A stretch of DNA of 64,000 nucleotides from Desulfurellaceae bacterium bin18 (GCA_002238415.1 MPMI01000008.1:1-64000), one strand, 5' to 3'. Shown: positions 34,688-43,501, numbered from the stretch's first letter. The notes: generated from the letters alone by a model not told the origin. Numbers and translations are program-made.

Positions 34688-35362
34688 ATGATTCCGCTCC
34701 GCGACACGATTCCAGCCCAATCGTTTCCCCTGGTAACCCTGACCTGTATCGGTCTGAATATTCTCATCTTTGTATATGAGCTTGGGCTGGGGACAGGGCT
34801 GGGGCAATTTGTCGCCGGGTACGGCTTCGTGCCCGCCCACTACTTCTCCCTCTCTGAAACCGAACCGTGGAATCTTGTGACACGTTTTGGCCCGCTGTTC
34901 AGCGCCATGTTTGTCCACGGCGGCTGGTTGCACATGATCGGCAATATGTGGATGCTCTGGATCTTCGGGGACAACGTCGAAGATCGCCTGGGAAAGGGAC
35001 GCTATCTGGCCTACTACCTCGGCTGCGGCGTGGCCGCGACCTATTTGCACGCGCTGACCGCACCGAACTCCTACCTTCCTGTTATTGGCGCGAGCGGGGC
35101 GATTGCCGGCGTCATGGGCGGCTATTTCGTGCTCTTCCCCTCTGCCCGCGTGGTGACCCTCATTCCCATTTTTTTCTTCTTCCAGGTCATCTCGGTCCCG
35201 GCGGTCATTTTTCTCGCGCTGTGGTTCCTGTTGCAGTTTGTACACGGTCTGACCACCGCAACCGTCAACCTCGGCGGCGGGGTGGCGTGGTGGGCACATG
35301 TCGGCGGTTTTGTTGTCGGGGCGCTCTTGTTGTTGCCCCTCCGACGTTCTCATCGCCGTTGA
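34688..35362 (+). CDS. Rhomboid-family intramembrane serine protease
   Basis: A 224-residue six-helix membrane protein. HMIGNMWMLWIFGDNVEDRL (about 82-101) is the conserved L1/TM2 region, GASGAIAGVMGGYF (about 140-153) has the catalytic Ser, and WWAHVGGFVVGALLL (about 203-217) the catalytic His. Rhomboids cleave membrane proteins within or near the bilayer. Start ATG 34688 with GGAAGAGACGGTGTT upstream; a longer in-frame opening from 34280 is antisense to the neighbouring gene and rejected. Confidence 0.92.
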   Translation: MIPLRDTIPAQSFPLVTLTCIGLNILIFVYELGLGTGLGQFVAGYGFVPAHYFSLSETEPWNLVTRFGPLFSAMFVHGGWLHMIGNMWMLWIFGDNVEDRLGKGRYLAYYLGCGVAATYLHALTAPNSYLPVIGASGAIAGVMGGYFVLFPSARVVTLIPIFFFFQVISVPAVIFLALWFLLQFVHGLTTATVNLGGGVAWWAHVGGFVVGALLLLPLRRSHRR

Positions 35363-35409
35363 GTCTCTCTCGCCAAGTCGCGGTGCGGATGGCCTGCATA
35401 TGGCGGCCG

Positions 35410-35928
35410 CTATTCAATGCCTTGCTCAATATACTCACGGGCAAACTTGACATAATTATTGGCCGAGCGGTGGAGCGAGGCAACTTCCTCGGGGGTGAGC
35501 GGGCGCACTATCTTGCCCGGATTCCCAAGGACCAACGAATGCGGCGGAATCTTCGTTCGTGGGGTGACCACCGCGCCGGCGCCAATCAGGCATTCTTTCC
35601 CCACTTCAGCCCCATCCAAGACAATAGCACCCATGCCGACCAGGGTGAAATCACCAATAGTGCAGGCGTGGACCACTACATTATGGGCGACCGAGACGCC
35701 ATCCCCAAGAATGGTTGGAATGCCTCCACTAAAGACATGAATAGTGGCATTGTCCTGGATGTTGACCCGTGCTCCGATTCGGATTACGCACACATCACCG
35801 CGGACCACCGCGTTAAACCAGACGCTGGACTGCGGACCGATTCGAACATCGCCGATAATCTGAGCACTCCGCTGGATATAGGCGCTGGAATCGATCTGAG
35901 GCGTCATCCCGTGGTGGGTGATAATCAT
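35410..35928 (-). CDS. Gamma-carbonic anhydrase family protein
   Basis: A 172-residue left-handed beta-helix protein with hexapeptide repeats. NIQDNATIHVFSGG (about 57-70) and VSVAHNVVVHACTIGD (about 78-93) supply three His ligands in the spacing of gamma-class carbonic anhydrases (YrdA/PaaY/CaiE group). It probably binds one metal per trimer interface; true CO2 hydration is not certain. Convergent with the rhomboid gene (47-bp gap). The 163 bp before the VWFA gene contain no other gene. Confidence 0.92.
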   Translation of the reverse strand: MIITHHGMTPQIDSSAYIQRSAQIIGDVRIGPQSSVWFNAVVRGDVCVIRIGARVNIQDNATIHVFSGGIPTILGDGVSVAHNVVVHACTIGDFTLVGMGAIVLDGAEVGKECLIGAGAVVTPRTKIPPHSLVLGNPGKIVRPLTPEEVASLHRSANNYVKFAREYIEQGIE

Positions 35929-36091
35929 AGCGTTCTCCGTTCTGTCGGATCGTCATAAGCGCTGGCTTACCCTGGGTCAAGGAGACGGGCTTACGACGGG
36001 CTGACCAGCCCAAACCGCATTCCCTCTTGTCCCCGTGTATGGAAGGGTCTATGAAGGTCAAAGAAAGATAGAGACGACGAGCGGACGTATC

Positions 36092-37243
36092 ATGAGCCGG
36101 ACTTCTCTTTTCGCTGGTCTCGTGTTTGGGGCGGGACTTGTCCTCCTGAGTGCGACCCAGGTTCTGACCCAGGAGAGAACGTTGCAAACCGAAGGCTGGC
36201 AGGGCAAGCGACCACAGCCTTCGGAGCAGCGGACCCCCGCTCCAGCCCCGCAGCGGCTCGCTCCCTCCGGGAAGCAGGTGCTCGAAATTCCCGTCCAGCC
36301 CCAACGCCCCGCCCTTCCGCCTCAGAGCCAGCAGGCGAGCCTTCCCCCTCGCCCCCAGCCTCTCCGCCCGCGTCCCAAACAACTGGTGACCGTTACCGTG
36401 ACGGATCAAAATGGCGGCTATGTGCCCGGACTGCAAACGAACGATTTTGTGGTGTATGAAGGCGACACGCGTCAGGAGATTACCTACTTCAATACCGGCG
36501 AGAATGAACCGGTCAGTCTGGGCCTAATCGTCGATTCGAGCGGCAGCATGCAGAATAAAATTGGGCATGCGCGCCACGCCCTGCAGCGGTTTATCGGCTC
36601 TATTAAGCCGCAGGACGAGGGTTTCCTGGTTGGATTCAGCGCACAGCCGTTTGTGCTGCAAGACTTCACGGACAGTCGGATGCTCCTGGCGCAGGGTATC
36701 GGCCTCCTCCGTCCACGGGGTGGAACCTCCCTATACGACGCGATTCTCACCGGTCTGCGGCGGATGAGACAGGGTAAACACCGCAAGAAAGCCCTGATCG
36801 TGATGACCGACGGCATGGATACCGCCAGCCTATCCTCCCTCACGCAAACGATTGCCGTCTCGCAACGCGCCGGCGTGCTGATTTACACGATTGGGATCGG
36901 CAATCCGCACCACCGTTACGCGACCGGTGGAAGCGGATTCGCCATCGGCCCGTTCGGCGTTGTCGTTGGTGGGCATGATGAGCGTGTGGATTCACGAACG
37001 CTTCGGCGGTTGAGTGATGAAACCGGCGGACGCCACTTCCTGCTTAATACCCGGGATGTGGTCAACAGCAGAACCGTGCTTGATACGGCGACCCAGACGA
37101 TCTCGCGCGAACTCCGCTTCCAGTACAGTCTCGGCTACGCGTCCTCGGGAGGTGGCAATCAGTACCGGAGTGTCCGCGTGGAAAGCACCCGGCCAGACGT
37201 CGTGATCCGCACCCAAAAGGGCTATGCGGCTGGGAGAGAGTAA
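36092..37243 (+). CDS. Secreted VWFA domain protein (Acidobacteria-type)
   Basis: A 383-residue protein with a signal peptide (LFAGLVFGAGLVLLSATQVL, about 5-24), a Pro/Gln-rich linker (about 30-90), the short domain VTVTDQNGGYVPGLQTNDF (about 96-114) and a von Willebrand A domain. Its MIDAS is DSSGSMQNK (about 149-157), with GGTSLYDAIL and VMTDGMDTAS further on. This matches the VWFA-related Acidobacterial domain family (TIGR03436). Probably periplasmic or surface; ligand unknown. ATG 36092 precedes the signal; ribosome site weak. The stop TAA (37241-37243) is the TAA inside the left arm of palindromic element copy 8. Confidence 0.88.
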   Translation: MSRTSLFAGLVFGAGLVLLSATQVLTQERTLQTEGWQGKRPQPSEQRTPAPAPQRLAPSGKQVLEIPVQPQRPALPPQSQQASLPPRPQPLRPRPKQLVTVTVTDQNGGYVPGLQTNDFVVYEGDTRQEITYFNTGENEPVSLGLIVDSSGSMQNKIGHARHALQRFIGSIKPQDEGFLVGFSAQPFVLQDFTDSRMLLAQGIGLLRPRGGTSLYDAILTGLRRMRQGKHRKKALIVMTDGMDTASLSSLTQTIAVSQRAGVLIYTIGIGNPHHRYATGGSGFAIGPFGVVVGGHDERVDSRTLRRLSDETGGRHFLLNTRDVVNSRTVLDTATQTISRELRFQYSLGYASSGGGNQYRSVRVESTRPDVVIRTQKGYAAGRE

Positions 37244-37289
37244 ACGTGTCCTCCAATGAGCATGGATAATGCCGGACACGTTCGCTCCT
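37236..37289. repeat. Palindromic element copy 8, provides the stop of the VWFA gene
   Basis: Left arm GAGAGTAAACGTGTCC (37236-37251), right arm GGACACGTTCGCTCCT (37274-37289), centre TCCAATGAGCATGGATAATGCC. The outer bases are eroded. The TAA in the left arm is the stop codon of the upstream gene. Confidence 0.88.
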
Positions 37290-37319
37290 TGTAGCACGGC
37301 GGCCGCCTGCTCGGCCCTG

Positions 37320-37703
37320 TTATTTTTTCTTCAGCAGGTTCTCGCGGACCTTTTCGCGATCAAGCGGCGTGGTTGCCAGCGTGTCAAATATGCTGGCCAG
37401 GGCTTGCATACAACGGACAAAATCCGGCCAGACCGCCTGGGGGCTGGTAAAAGTCAGGTGAGTCGAATGCACACCTTCGTGGGTGTGGGACTCTCCACCG
37501 TCACGCGCGCTTTTGACATCAAACGGCCGCGCCGCTGTCGTAATAGTGAGGTGGAAGACATCTGAGTCCTCCTCGCCAACCGGACGACGCAGCTCCATGG
37601 ATAAGCCACCATCGCCACCGTCTACCTCAACGATATACCATGCGCCCGGATAGGCGCTGGAGACTTGTATCTTGGGAAGTTTTTCTGTTGGGTCGGTTGC
37701 CAT
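37320..37703 (-). CDS. Hypothetical protein
   Basis: A 127-residue soluble protein with a beta-rich middle (AWYIVEVDGGDGGLSMELRR, VFHLTITTAARPF) and a Lys-rich end (KVRENLLKKK). No family recognised. It is isolated, flanked upstream by a bidirectional-looking terminator and downstream (convergent) by palindromic element copy 8. Confidence 0.65.
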   Translation of the reverse strand: MATDPTEKLPKIQVSSAYPGAWYIVEVDGGDGGLSMELRRPVGEEDSDVFHLTITTAARPFDVKSARDGGESHTHEGVHSTHLTFTSPQAVWPDFVRCMQALASIFDTLATTPLDREKVRENLLKKK

Positions 37704-37723
37704 GGATTGCCACCTGAAAAATA

Positions 37724-37748
37724 GAAAGGCCCCTCACAGGGCCTTTCT
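37724..37748. terminator. Terminator-like hairpin
   Basis: GAAAGGCCC and GGGCCTTTC form a 9-bp stem with a short loop. On the minus strand it is followed by TATTTTT, and on the plus strand by a weaker T/C run. It separates the hypothetical gene at 37320-37703 from the gene-poor region to the right. Confidence 0.65.
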
Positions 37749-37763
37749 TCTGAATTTGCTCGC

Positions 37764-37960
37764 CTGTGGATCAACCTCCGGGTTGATCCTGTCTACCTCG
37801 TAGTAGCGTCCACATCCGGAGTGTGGAAGTTGAAAGAACAGCTAGGGAAGCGGGTTGGCCCCCTCGCGCTTATTTTCAACGACTTCCATTCTTGGTTGGG
37901 AACCCCATTCCTGACCGTGAACCCTAGGCGAAGCTCATTCTGAAACAATTTTTTACCAAA
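37764..37960. other. Gene-poor stretch with several stable hairpins
   Basis: Contains GGATCAACC-TCCG-GGTTGATCC (9-bp perfect hairpin, near 37768-37789), then TCCGGAGTGTGG, and a long-range pairing of GGAAGTTGAAA with TTTTCAACGACTTCC (about 37826-37888). It also holds GGGAACCCC and GAACCCTAGGC segments that recur in compact form in the candidate RNA at 38060-38269. No convincing coding frame. It may be a structured RNA or an older copy of that RNA. Confidence 0.4.
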
Positions 37961-38023
37961 ACAGTAGAAAAGCGTCAATGCCCAAATGGCATTTTGGAAA
38001 AGTTTTTTCAAAAAAAAGTCCTT

Positions 38024-38052
38024 TTGAAATAGGGAGTTCGTCAACTTAAAAT
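38024..38052 (+). promoter_or_regulatory. Sigma-70-like promoter
   Basis: TTGAAA (38024-38029) and TAAAAT (38047-38052) are separated by 17 bp in an AT-rich stretch, pointing rightwards. The predicted start is near 38060, upstream of a region with no gene but a strong terminator at 38240-38269. Confidence 0.55.
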
Positions 38053-38059
38053 GGTGTTG

Positions 38060-38269
38060 CTAAAAACGGATGTCCCAAAATAACAGAATGTTCTAAATTC
38101 AACCCCCAGCTCTGATACGATCCGACACAAGCAGTGCTTTTTGTGATGCCTCAGGTATTGACCCTGGGGATGGAGTTCGCTAGGCTGCTGAATGCGTAGA
38201 GACGTCCGGAGTGTGGGAACCCCGCCGTCTTGAGCCCTAGGCCCGGATGTCTCATCCGGGCCTTTTTTT
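38060..38269 (+). ncRNA. Candidate small RNA of about 210 nt
   Basis: Bounded by the promoter at 38024-38052 and the intrinsic terminator at 38240-38269, with no coding gene between and none on this strand ending nearby. It contains an AGACG/CGTCT stem around TCCGGAGTGTGGGAACCCC near 38201-38230. Size and the GGGAACCCC...TTGAGCC arrangement loosely recall 6S RNA, but I could not build the expected central bubble, so the class is left open. A long untranslated leader of the beta-helix gene at 38350 is excluded only if the terminator is efficient. Confidence 0.45.
38240..38269 (+). terminator. Strong intrinsic terminator
   Basis: GGCCCGGATG and CATCCGGGCC make a perfect 10-bp stem with a TCT loop, followed by seven T. 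It ends the candidate small RNA and insulates the downstream beta-helix gene. Confidence 0.9.
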
Positions 38270-38349
38270 GACCCTTCTCCGCATGTTTTTCAGGCACTTC
38301 AATCTTTTTCATACCGACCGACCCGGTTAAAGAAGAACAAGGAAGAACG

Positions 38350-39615
38350 ATGAAGACGATTTTTGTCTCGCCTCACTCCGCTCGCGCCGATGCTCGTTCG
38401 CTCTCAGAAGCCCTCCAACAGGCGCAGCCGGGCGATGTCGTCCTGGTCGAGCCTGGGCGTTACTCCCCGTCTCTGACCGGAGAGCGTCTGCCCTTAACCC
38501 TGCCGCCCGGCGTCCATGTCCAAGGCGCGGCCAGACAGGAGTGCATTATTGATGGAGAAGGACACTTCTCTCCTTCCTTTCAGCCTATCCGACCGGAGCA
38601 GTCGGTCGTCGTCCTCAAGGACGGGACGAGTCTGAGTGGCGTGACCGTCACCCAGGGAGGCGGACACGGGATTGGCGTTCCCCCGTCAGCCTCGGTCACG
38701 GTCCGCTCGTGCACGATCAGCAACCACGGGGATCACGGCATTTTCTTATGCGGAGTGACCGCAGCCCTCATAACAGACTGTGATTTTTCAGACAACGGAC
38801 TGGAACGCTTCGAACCATCCCTGCCCCGCGGAACGGGTGCGCGCCAGGGCCATCATGTTTTTGCCGAAGCCCGGGCCGGCCAACGCAACCAGCTCTCCAT
38901 TACCGGCAATATCATGCGCCGCTGCTTTGCCGATGGGCTCGCCTTTATCTGTTTCTTTCCTGAACCGGACGGGGTGTCCTTTGACGCCACGGTTTTGCGC
39001 AACACGATTGAAGACTGTGAACGGGGCGGCCTGCTATTTTCGTGTTCGTTCGGACCATCGTCTAATAGGCAATCGCTGACCGTCGCGGACAATATCCTCC
39101 GGGGTAACAAGCAGTTTGGCATCAACATCCTGACCGCCATTCCCCTGGCGGACAAGGTGCCACAGCAAGGCCAGCTCACCGCCCTGCTTGCGGGCAATAC
39201 GATTGCCAACAGCCCGGTGGGCATCGCCGTTCACGGGGCGCTGGGAGAGGCCCAACATAACACCTGTCGCGTCGTGATTGATCGGAATGAGATTGCAGAC
39301 TGGAAAGCCCACGCGATCCGTCTGGTCGGCGGGTCCGGCCTGGATAATGTCGAGACCACAGCCAACCAGGTCGTGGCGGCGCTCTCCCGGAATGTTTTCA
39401 ACGGGCAGTCACCGGCCGTTGTGATACAGGGAGCGAGCGGAACGACGCACAGTCACACCAGCCAAAATAGGGTCACTGCCCGTGTGCTTGCCAACGATCT
39501 CGATAGCGCCGGTGACCAGCCCATTCTGGTGAGCGACGGCCGGCCCGATAATCACGCCGAGGTGCAGGCAGCGGGAGACCCCTACACCCGGAAGGATGAA
39601 GACCTGCTGGGTTGA
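38350..39615 (+). CDS. Right-handed parallel beta-helix (pectate-lyase-like fold) protein
   Basis: A 421-residue protein with a DUF1565-like opening (QAQPGDVVLVEPGRYSPSLT, about 25-44) and repeated coils ending in N/D-rich turns such as CTISNHGDHGIFLCG, LSITGNIMRRCFADGLAF and LRNTIEDCERGGLLFS. The fold is common to polysaccharide lyases and isomerases and to surface proteins. There is no signal peptide and no catalytic set is evident, so activity is unknown. ATG 38350 follows AAGGAAGAACG. Confidence 0.85.
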   Translation: MKTIFVSPHSARADARSLSEALQQAQPGDVVLVEPGRYSPSLTGERLPLTLPPGVHVQGAARQECIIDGEGHFSPSFQPIRPEQSVVVLKDGTSLSGVTVTQGGGHGIGVPPSASVTVRSCTISNHGDHGIFLCGVTAALITDCDFSDNGLERFEPSLPRGTGARQGHHVFAEARAGQRNQLSITGNIMRRCFADGLAFICFFPEPDGVSFDATVLRNTIEDCERGGLLFSCSFGPSSNRQSLTVADNILRGNKQFGINILTAIPLADKVPQQGQLTALLAGNTIANSPVGIAVHGALGEAQHNTCRVVIDRNEIADWKAHAIRLVGGSGLDNVETTANQVVAALSRNVFNGQSPAVVIQGASGTTHSHTSQNRVTARVLANDLDSAGDQPILVSDGRPDNHAEVQAAGDPYTRKDEDLLG

Positions 39616-39749
39616 GCCGCACTTGCCCGACGCTTTACGGCCTTGGTCCGACGCGCTATGACGGCGGCTGGACAGCGGCAGCCCAGACGACTCATCGGAC
39701 AGGAAGACTCAGCGCCCCGCTGTCCCGACCGAGAAAAAGGAGGTATCCC

Positions 39750-40532
39750 ATGATTCGCTTAACCTTTGTCCTGCGTCGCAAACCGGAGATGTCACGGGCC
39801 GAATTCCAACAGTACTGGCGCAACGTCCATGGCCCTCTGGTAGCAAAGAGTTCCACCGCGCTGAACATCCTGCGCTACGTCCAGGTGCACACCCTGGACG
39901 ACCCCATTAACGACCAGCTTGCCGAAGCCCGCGGCGGCATGGAGGACCCCTATGACGGCGTGGCGGAAGTGTGGTGGCCCAACCGCGCGGCGCTCACCTC
40001 AGCCCTGGAGAACGCGGACGGTCGGGCTGCGGCAAAAGAACTCGTCGAGGATGAGGCGCGCTTCATCGACCTGGCCCATTCGCCGTTGTGGTTCAACTAC
40101 GAATACCCGCAGGTCAACCCGATACCGGAAGAAATGGTGGCCCGAGAATCCAGCCCGTTGGTGAAAATTTTCTTCTGTCTGCGCCATCCCGGGCATCTCA
40201 GCCTCGAACAGGCCCAGCTCTACTGGCGTACCAACCACGGCCCGGTCATTCGAGGCGTGGCCCAGGGCATGGGCATGCAGCGCTATTTCCAGGTTCACTA
40301 CTACGCAGACGAGCTGGAAGACCAGCTACGGGCCAGCCGCGGGACAACCACCCCGCCCTATACCGGCCACGCCGAAGCCTGGTTCAACCGGGCCGACCTG
40401 GCCACCTTGGCCAACATCCCGGAAGCCAAACGGGCCATGGAGATCGCGGTCGAGGACGAGTCCCATTTTATTGATTTTCCGCGCTCGGCCATGTGGATAG
40501 CCAAAGAGCGCGTCTTCATTGATCGCAGATAG
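39750..40532 (+). CDS. Tandem EthD-domain protein
   Basis: A 260-residue protein of two EthD (dimeric alpha/beta barrel) domains. The first begins MIRLTFVLRRKPEMSRAEFQ with YWRNVHGPLV, and the second begins VKIFFCLRHPGHLSLEQAQ with YWRTNHGPVI. Both keep the conserved W-x-x-x-HGP segment. EthD-like proteins accompany oxygenases and help ether or ring degradation. Start ATG 39750 with AAAAAGGAGGTATCCC upstream. The gene is followed after 87 bp by an exported amidohydrolase. Confidence 0.88.
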   Translation: MIRLTFVLRRKPEMSRAEFQQYWRNVHGPLVAKSSTALNILRYVQVHTLDDPINDQLAEARGGMEDPYDGVAEVWWPNRAALTSALENADGRAAAKELVEDEARFIDLAHSPLWFNYEYPQVNPIPEEMVARESSPLVKIFFCLRHPGHLSLEQAQLYWRTNHGPVIRGVAQGMGMQRYFQVHYYADELEDQLRASRGTTTPPYTGHAEAWFNRADLATLANIPEAKRAMEIAVEDESHFIDFPRSAMWIAKERVFIDRR

Positions 40533-40619
40533 GCGCCCTCGCTCTGCGAGCGTATGCAGGCCGGCATCCCTCCATACGCTCGCTGCTGCCGGCATCCGTC
40601 CGCTCGAAAGGCAGAGGTT

Positions 40620-41774
40620 TTGCATAGGCATACAGCAGTCTTAGGTATTGCCTTGAGTGCGCTGGTGATGGTGTCCCCGCTCTTGGCGGACGAGCGCGTA
40701 TCCCCTCAGGAAGAAGATACCCCAACCTTTGCGGTGGTCGGCGGGCATATCGTCGGCCACGGGAAAGCAACGCTGGTTGTCCGGGCCGGCCGAATCGAAG
40801 CGATTACACCGGCCGCGCCGAGCACGACCTTACGGACCGTGAATGCCCACGGCCGCTATCTGGCACCCGCCTTTATCGACAGCCACGTCCATTTAGCCTA
40901 CCGCTTCAGCGCGCCTGAACTCGCCCGTGGCGGGGTCGCGGCAGCGGTTGATTTGGCCGCGCCGGTTTCGTTCCTGACAGAAGACCTGAAGCCGCTCCAA
41001 ACAATTCTTGCCGGTCCGATGGTGACCGCCCTAACCGGCTATCCAACCCGGAGTTGGGGAAGCGATGGATACGGACTGGAAATTAGTGGAGCGCAGGCGG
41101 CCCGAGAAGCAGTGGACCGCCTGCACGCAGCAGGAGCTCGGGTTATCAAGCTGCCGGTTGGCGATGCAACAGGTGGGGGAGCCCTCTCAATGGCGAAAAA
41201 TCCCTCCATACTCAGCGATCAGGAAATGAAGGCCATTGCCGATCAAGCGCACGCATATGGCATGCGCGTTGTCGCGCATGCGCTCAATGATATTGATGTT
41301 CTGCGGGCTGCGGTGGCGGGGGTTGATGTGCTTGCGCATACACCAACCGAATCCCTCGGCGACGCGACCGTGCAGGCATGGTCTGGACGCGCCGTCATTT
41401 CCACCCTGGCCGCGTTCCCCGATTTAGCCGAGCCGGCGGAGAACCTGCGTCGTTTGCGGGCCGGCGGTGCCACCGTGCTATACGGCACCGACATGGGTTA
41501 TACGACCTTTATCGGGATTAATCCCCAGGAACTCGAACTCTTAGGCAAGGCCGGTCTTGACAGTCAAGCAATTCTCGCTGCCGGGACGACGATACCGGCA
41601 CAGTTTTGGGGTTTCGAGGACGGTCTTGGGACCCTCGCCCCTGGGCACGCGGCAAGCTTCCTCATTCTCGATGCAGATCCTGAACGCGATCTCCTGACGC
41701 TTTCCCGACCGGTGGCAGTCTATCTTGATGGCGTGCATATGCCCCCAATCACGGGACAAACGGGATCGGAGTGA
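40620..41774 (+). CDS. Exported amidohydrolase
   Basis: A 384-residue amidohydrolase with a signal peptide (VLGIALSALVMVSPLLADE, about 7-25). FIDSHVHLAYRF carries the HxH metal motif (about residue 86), RVIKLPVGD a possible Lys ligand, VVAHALND and VLAHTPTES the later His residues, and VLYGTDMGY the final Asp. It likely hydrolyses amide or cyclic amide substrates in the periplasm. TTG at 40620, preceded by AAAGGCAGAGG, is chosen because it places the signal peptide at the N-terminus; an in-frame ATG at 40554 would add 22 unlike residues. Confidence 0.82.
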   Translation: MHRHTAVLGIALSALVMVSPLLADERVSPQEEDTPTFAVVGGHIVGHGKATLVVRAGRIEAITPAAPSTTLRTVNAHGRYLAPAFIDSHVHLAYRFSAPELARGGVAAAVDLAAPVSFLTEDLKPLQTILAGPMVTALTGYPTRSWGSDGYGLEISGAQAAREAVDRLHAAGARVIKLPVGDATGGGALSMAKNPSILSDQEMKAIADQAHAYGMRVVAHALNDIDVLRAAVAGVDVLAHTPTESLGDATVQAWSGRAVISTLAAFPDLAEPAENLRRLRAGGATVLYGTDMGYTTFIGINPQELELLGKAGLDSQAILAAGTTIPAQFWGFEDGLGTLAPGHAASFLILDADPERDLLTLSRPVAVYLDGVHMPPITGQTGSE

Positions 41775-41835
41775 GGGGCAGACGCTCCGAACCAAGGTGT
41801 GAAACGACCTCGGTTGAGAACCTGCCAGCGCCCCT

Positions 41836-43473
41836 TTATTTCAACACAAACCCGGCGTAGCCCCGTTCCGCCACCTCATCACACTTCTGCCGATAGGCCG
41901 GAGAGCCGCCGGCATACATCAGGAAGGTCCGTTTCTTGCCGGGGATATTCGCCCCTACAAACCAGGACGGGGTATCGAGCAGAATCGTGCCTTCGGCCAC
42001 TTCGTTGACGTGCGCCGTCCAGTCGTCTTCGGCCTCTGGGGTCGCGACGATCTGGGCATACTCGTGCGCACGCATATGGCGCAGACAGTCGGTCACCCAC
42101 TCGACATTCTGCTCAATACAGCGCGGGATATTGCAGAAGGTGGCCCCGTTGTGAGGGCCGACAACCGTGAACAGGTTGGGGAAGCCGGCAGTCTGCAAGC
42201 CGAGATAGGTGCGTGGCCCGTCGGCCCACTTGTCCTTGAGCGTTTGGCCGCCCGCCCCGCGAATATCGATCTGACTGAAGGCCCCGGTGACCGCATCGAA
42301 GCCCGTGGCATACACGATGACATCACATTCATACTCGGCGTCGCTGGTCTTGATGCCCTTGGGGGTGATGCACTCGATCGGTGTCTCGTTGAGGTCAACC
42401 AGGAGTACATTGTCCCGATTATACGCCTCGTAATAGCCGCTCTCCAAGGGGACGCGCTTGGTTCCCCACGGATGGTCCTTGGGCACCAGCTTTTCGGCGA
42501 CCAGCGGGTCGTTGACGCGCTCGCGGATCTTATTGCGGACGAACTCCGTCATAGTGGCGTTGGCCTTCAGGTCCGACATGGTATCGCCAAAGTTGCCAAA
42601 CCATTTGGCGAAACCGGGCTGGGCCCACAACTCTTCGTAGCGCGCCAGCCGTTCTTCCTCGGACACTTCGAGCGCCGAGCGTGTATCAAAGTCGTGCAGG
42701 AAGCCGGCAAAGGTCTCCCGACAGCGTTTGAAAATCTCGGGATAGCTGGCTTTGATTTGCTGCTGAGCCTCGGGGTCTATCGGTCCGTTCCTCAGCGGCG
42801 CGCAGTAATTTGGCGTACGCTGGAACACGGTCAGCTGACCCACATTCTTGGCGACTTCGGTGATGAGTTGGACCGCGGTCGCACCGGTGCCGATGACACA
42901 CACCCGCTTGTCGCTGAAATCCAGGGGCTCCTTGGGCCACTGGCCCGTATGGAAGCTCGGGCCGGTGAAGCTCTCACGGCCCGCAAAGTCGGGAATATAC
43001 GGCGCGGACAGGACGCCAATGGCGGTAATCAGAAACCGTGCCTGCGCCCGCTCGCCGGTGTCGGTCCGGACCTGCCAGCACTGCGCGGCCTCGTCATAGG
43101 CTGCCGCGCTGACCCGGGTGCTGAACCGGATGTCGCGGCGGAGGTCGAACTTATTCGCCACGTGGTTGAGATAGCGCTCAGTCTCGGGCTGGCCGGCAAA
43201 GTGTTCGCTCCAGTCCCATTCCTGCAAGAGTTCCTCCGAGAACGAATACCCATAGGTATAACTCTCGGAATCGAAACGCGCGCCCGGATAACGGTTCCAA
43301 TACCAGGTCCCGCCCACACCCGTGCCGGCCTCGTACACCCGCACCGAGAGTCCCAACTCCCGGAGGCGGTATAACTGGTACAGACCGGCCACCCCGGCCC
43401 CGATGACGATCGCGTCAAACTGATCGGTCGCCTGGGTACCGACGGGTTGCGGATCGTGAGCAGACGTTGCCAT
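41836..43473 (-). CDS. Baeyer-Villiger-type flavin monooxygenase
   Basis: A 545-residue FAD/NADPH monooxygenase. Rossmann loop VIGAGVAGLYQLYRL (about 23-37), GTWYWNRYPGARFDSESYTY (about 54-73), the Baeyer-Villiger fingerprint FTGPSFHTGQWP (about 163-174) and the NADPH loop VIGTGATAVQLITEVA. It is of the cyclohexanone/phenylacetone monooxygenase type, converting ketones to esters or lactones. ATG 43473 has GAGGAAAAC upstream. It lies 28 bp downstream of a cupin gene on the same strand, likely one operon. Confidence 0.93.
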   Translation of the reverse strand: MATSAHDPQPVGTQATDQFDAIVIGAGVAGLYQLYRLRELGLSVRVYEAGTGVGGTWYWNRYPGARFDSESYTYGYSFSEELLQEWDWSEHFAGQPETERYLNHVANKFDLRRDIRFSTRVSAAAYDEAAQCWQVRTDTGERAQARFLITAIGVLSAPYIPDFAGRESFTGPSFHTGQWPKEPLDFSDKRVCVIGTGATAVQLITEVAKNVGQLTVFQRTPNYCAPLRNGPIDPEAQQQIKASYPEIFKRCRETFAGFLHDFDTRSALEVSEEERLARYEELWAQPGFAKWFGNFGDTMSDLKANATMTEFVRNKIRERVNDPLVAEKLVPKDHPWGTKRVPLESGYYEAYNRDNVLLVDLNETPIECITPKGIKTSDAEYECDVIVYATGFDAVTGAFSQIDIRGAGGQTLKDKWADGPRTYLGLQTAGFPNLFTVVGPHNGATFCNIPRCIEQNVEWVTDCLRHMRAHEYAQIVATPEAEDDWTAHVNEVAEGTILLDTPSWFVGANIPGKKRTFLMYAGGSPAYRQKCDEVAERGYAGFVLK

Positions 43474-43501
43474 GTTTTCCTCTGCTTCTCTGCTGTATCT
43501 A

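Noticed and set aside
37793-38044. 83-codon minus-strand frame in the gene-poor stretch
   Set aside because: Low-complexity Phe/Lys-rich reading of an AT-rich promoter region that also overlaps stable hairpins; no homology recognised.
38060-38269. Firm identification of the candidate RNA as 6S RNA or SRP RNA
   Set aside because: Length and a few blocks fit 6S loosely, but the central open bubble could not be drawn; the SRP core GGTCAGGTCCGGAAGGAAGCAGC is absent.
42010-43374. 454-codon plus-strand frame opposite the Baeyer-Villiger monooxygenase
   Set aside because: The minus strand carries a complete enzyme with all motifs; the opposite frame has no recognisable domain and no ribosome site.
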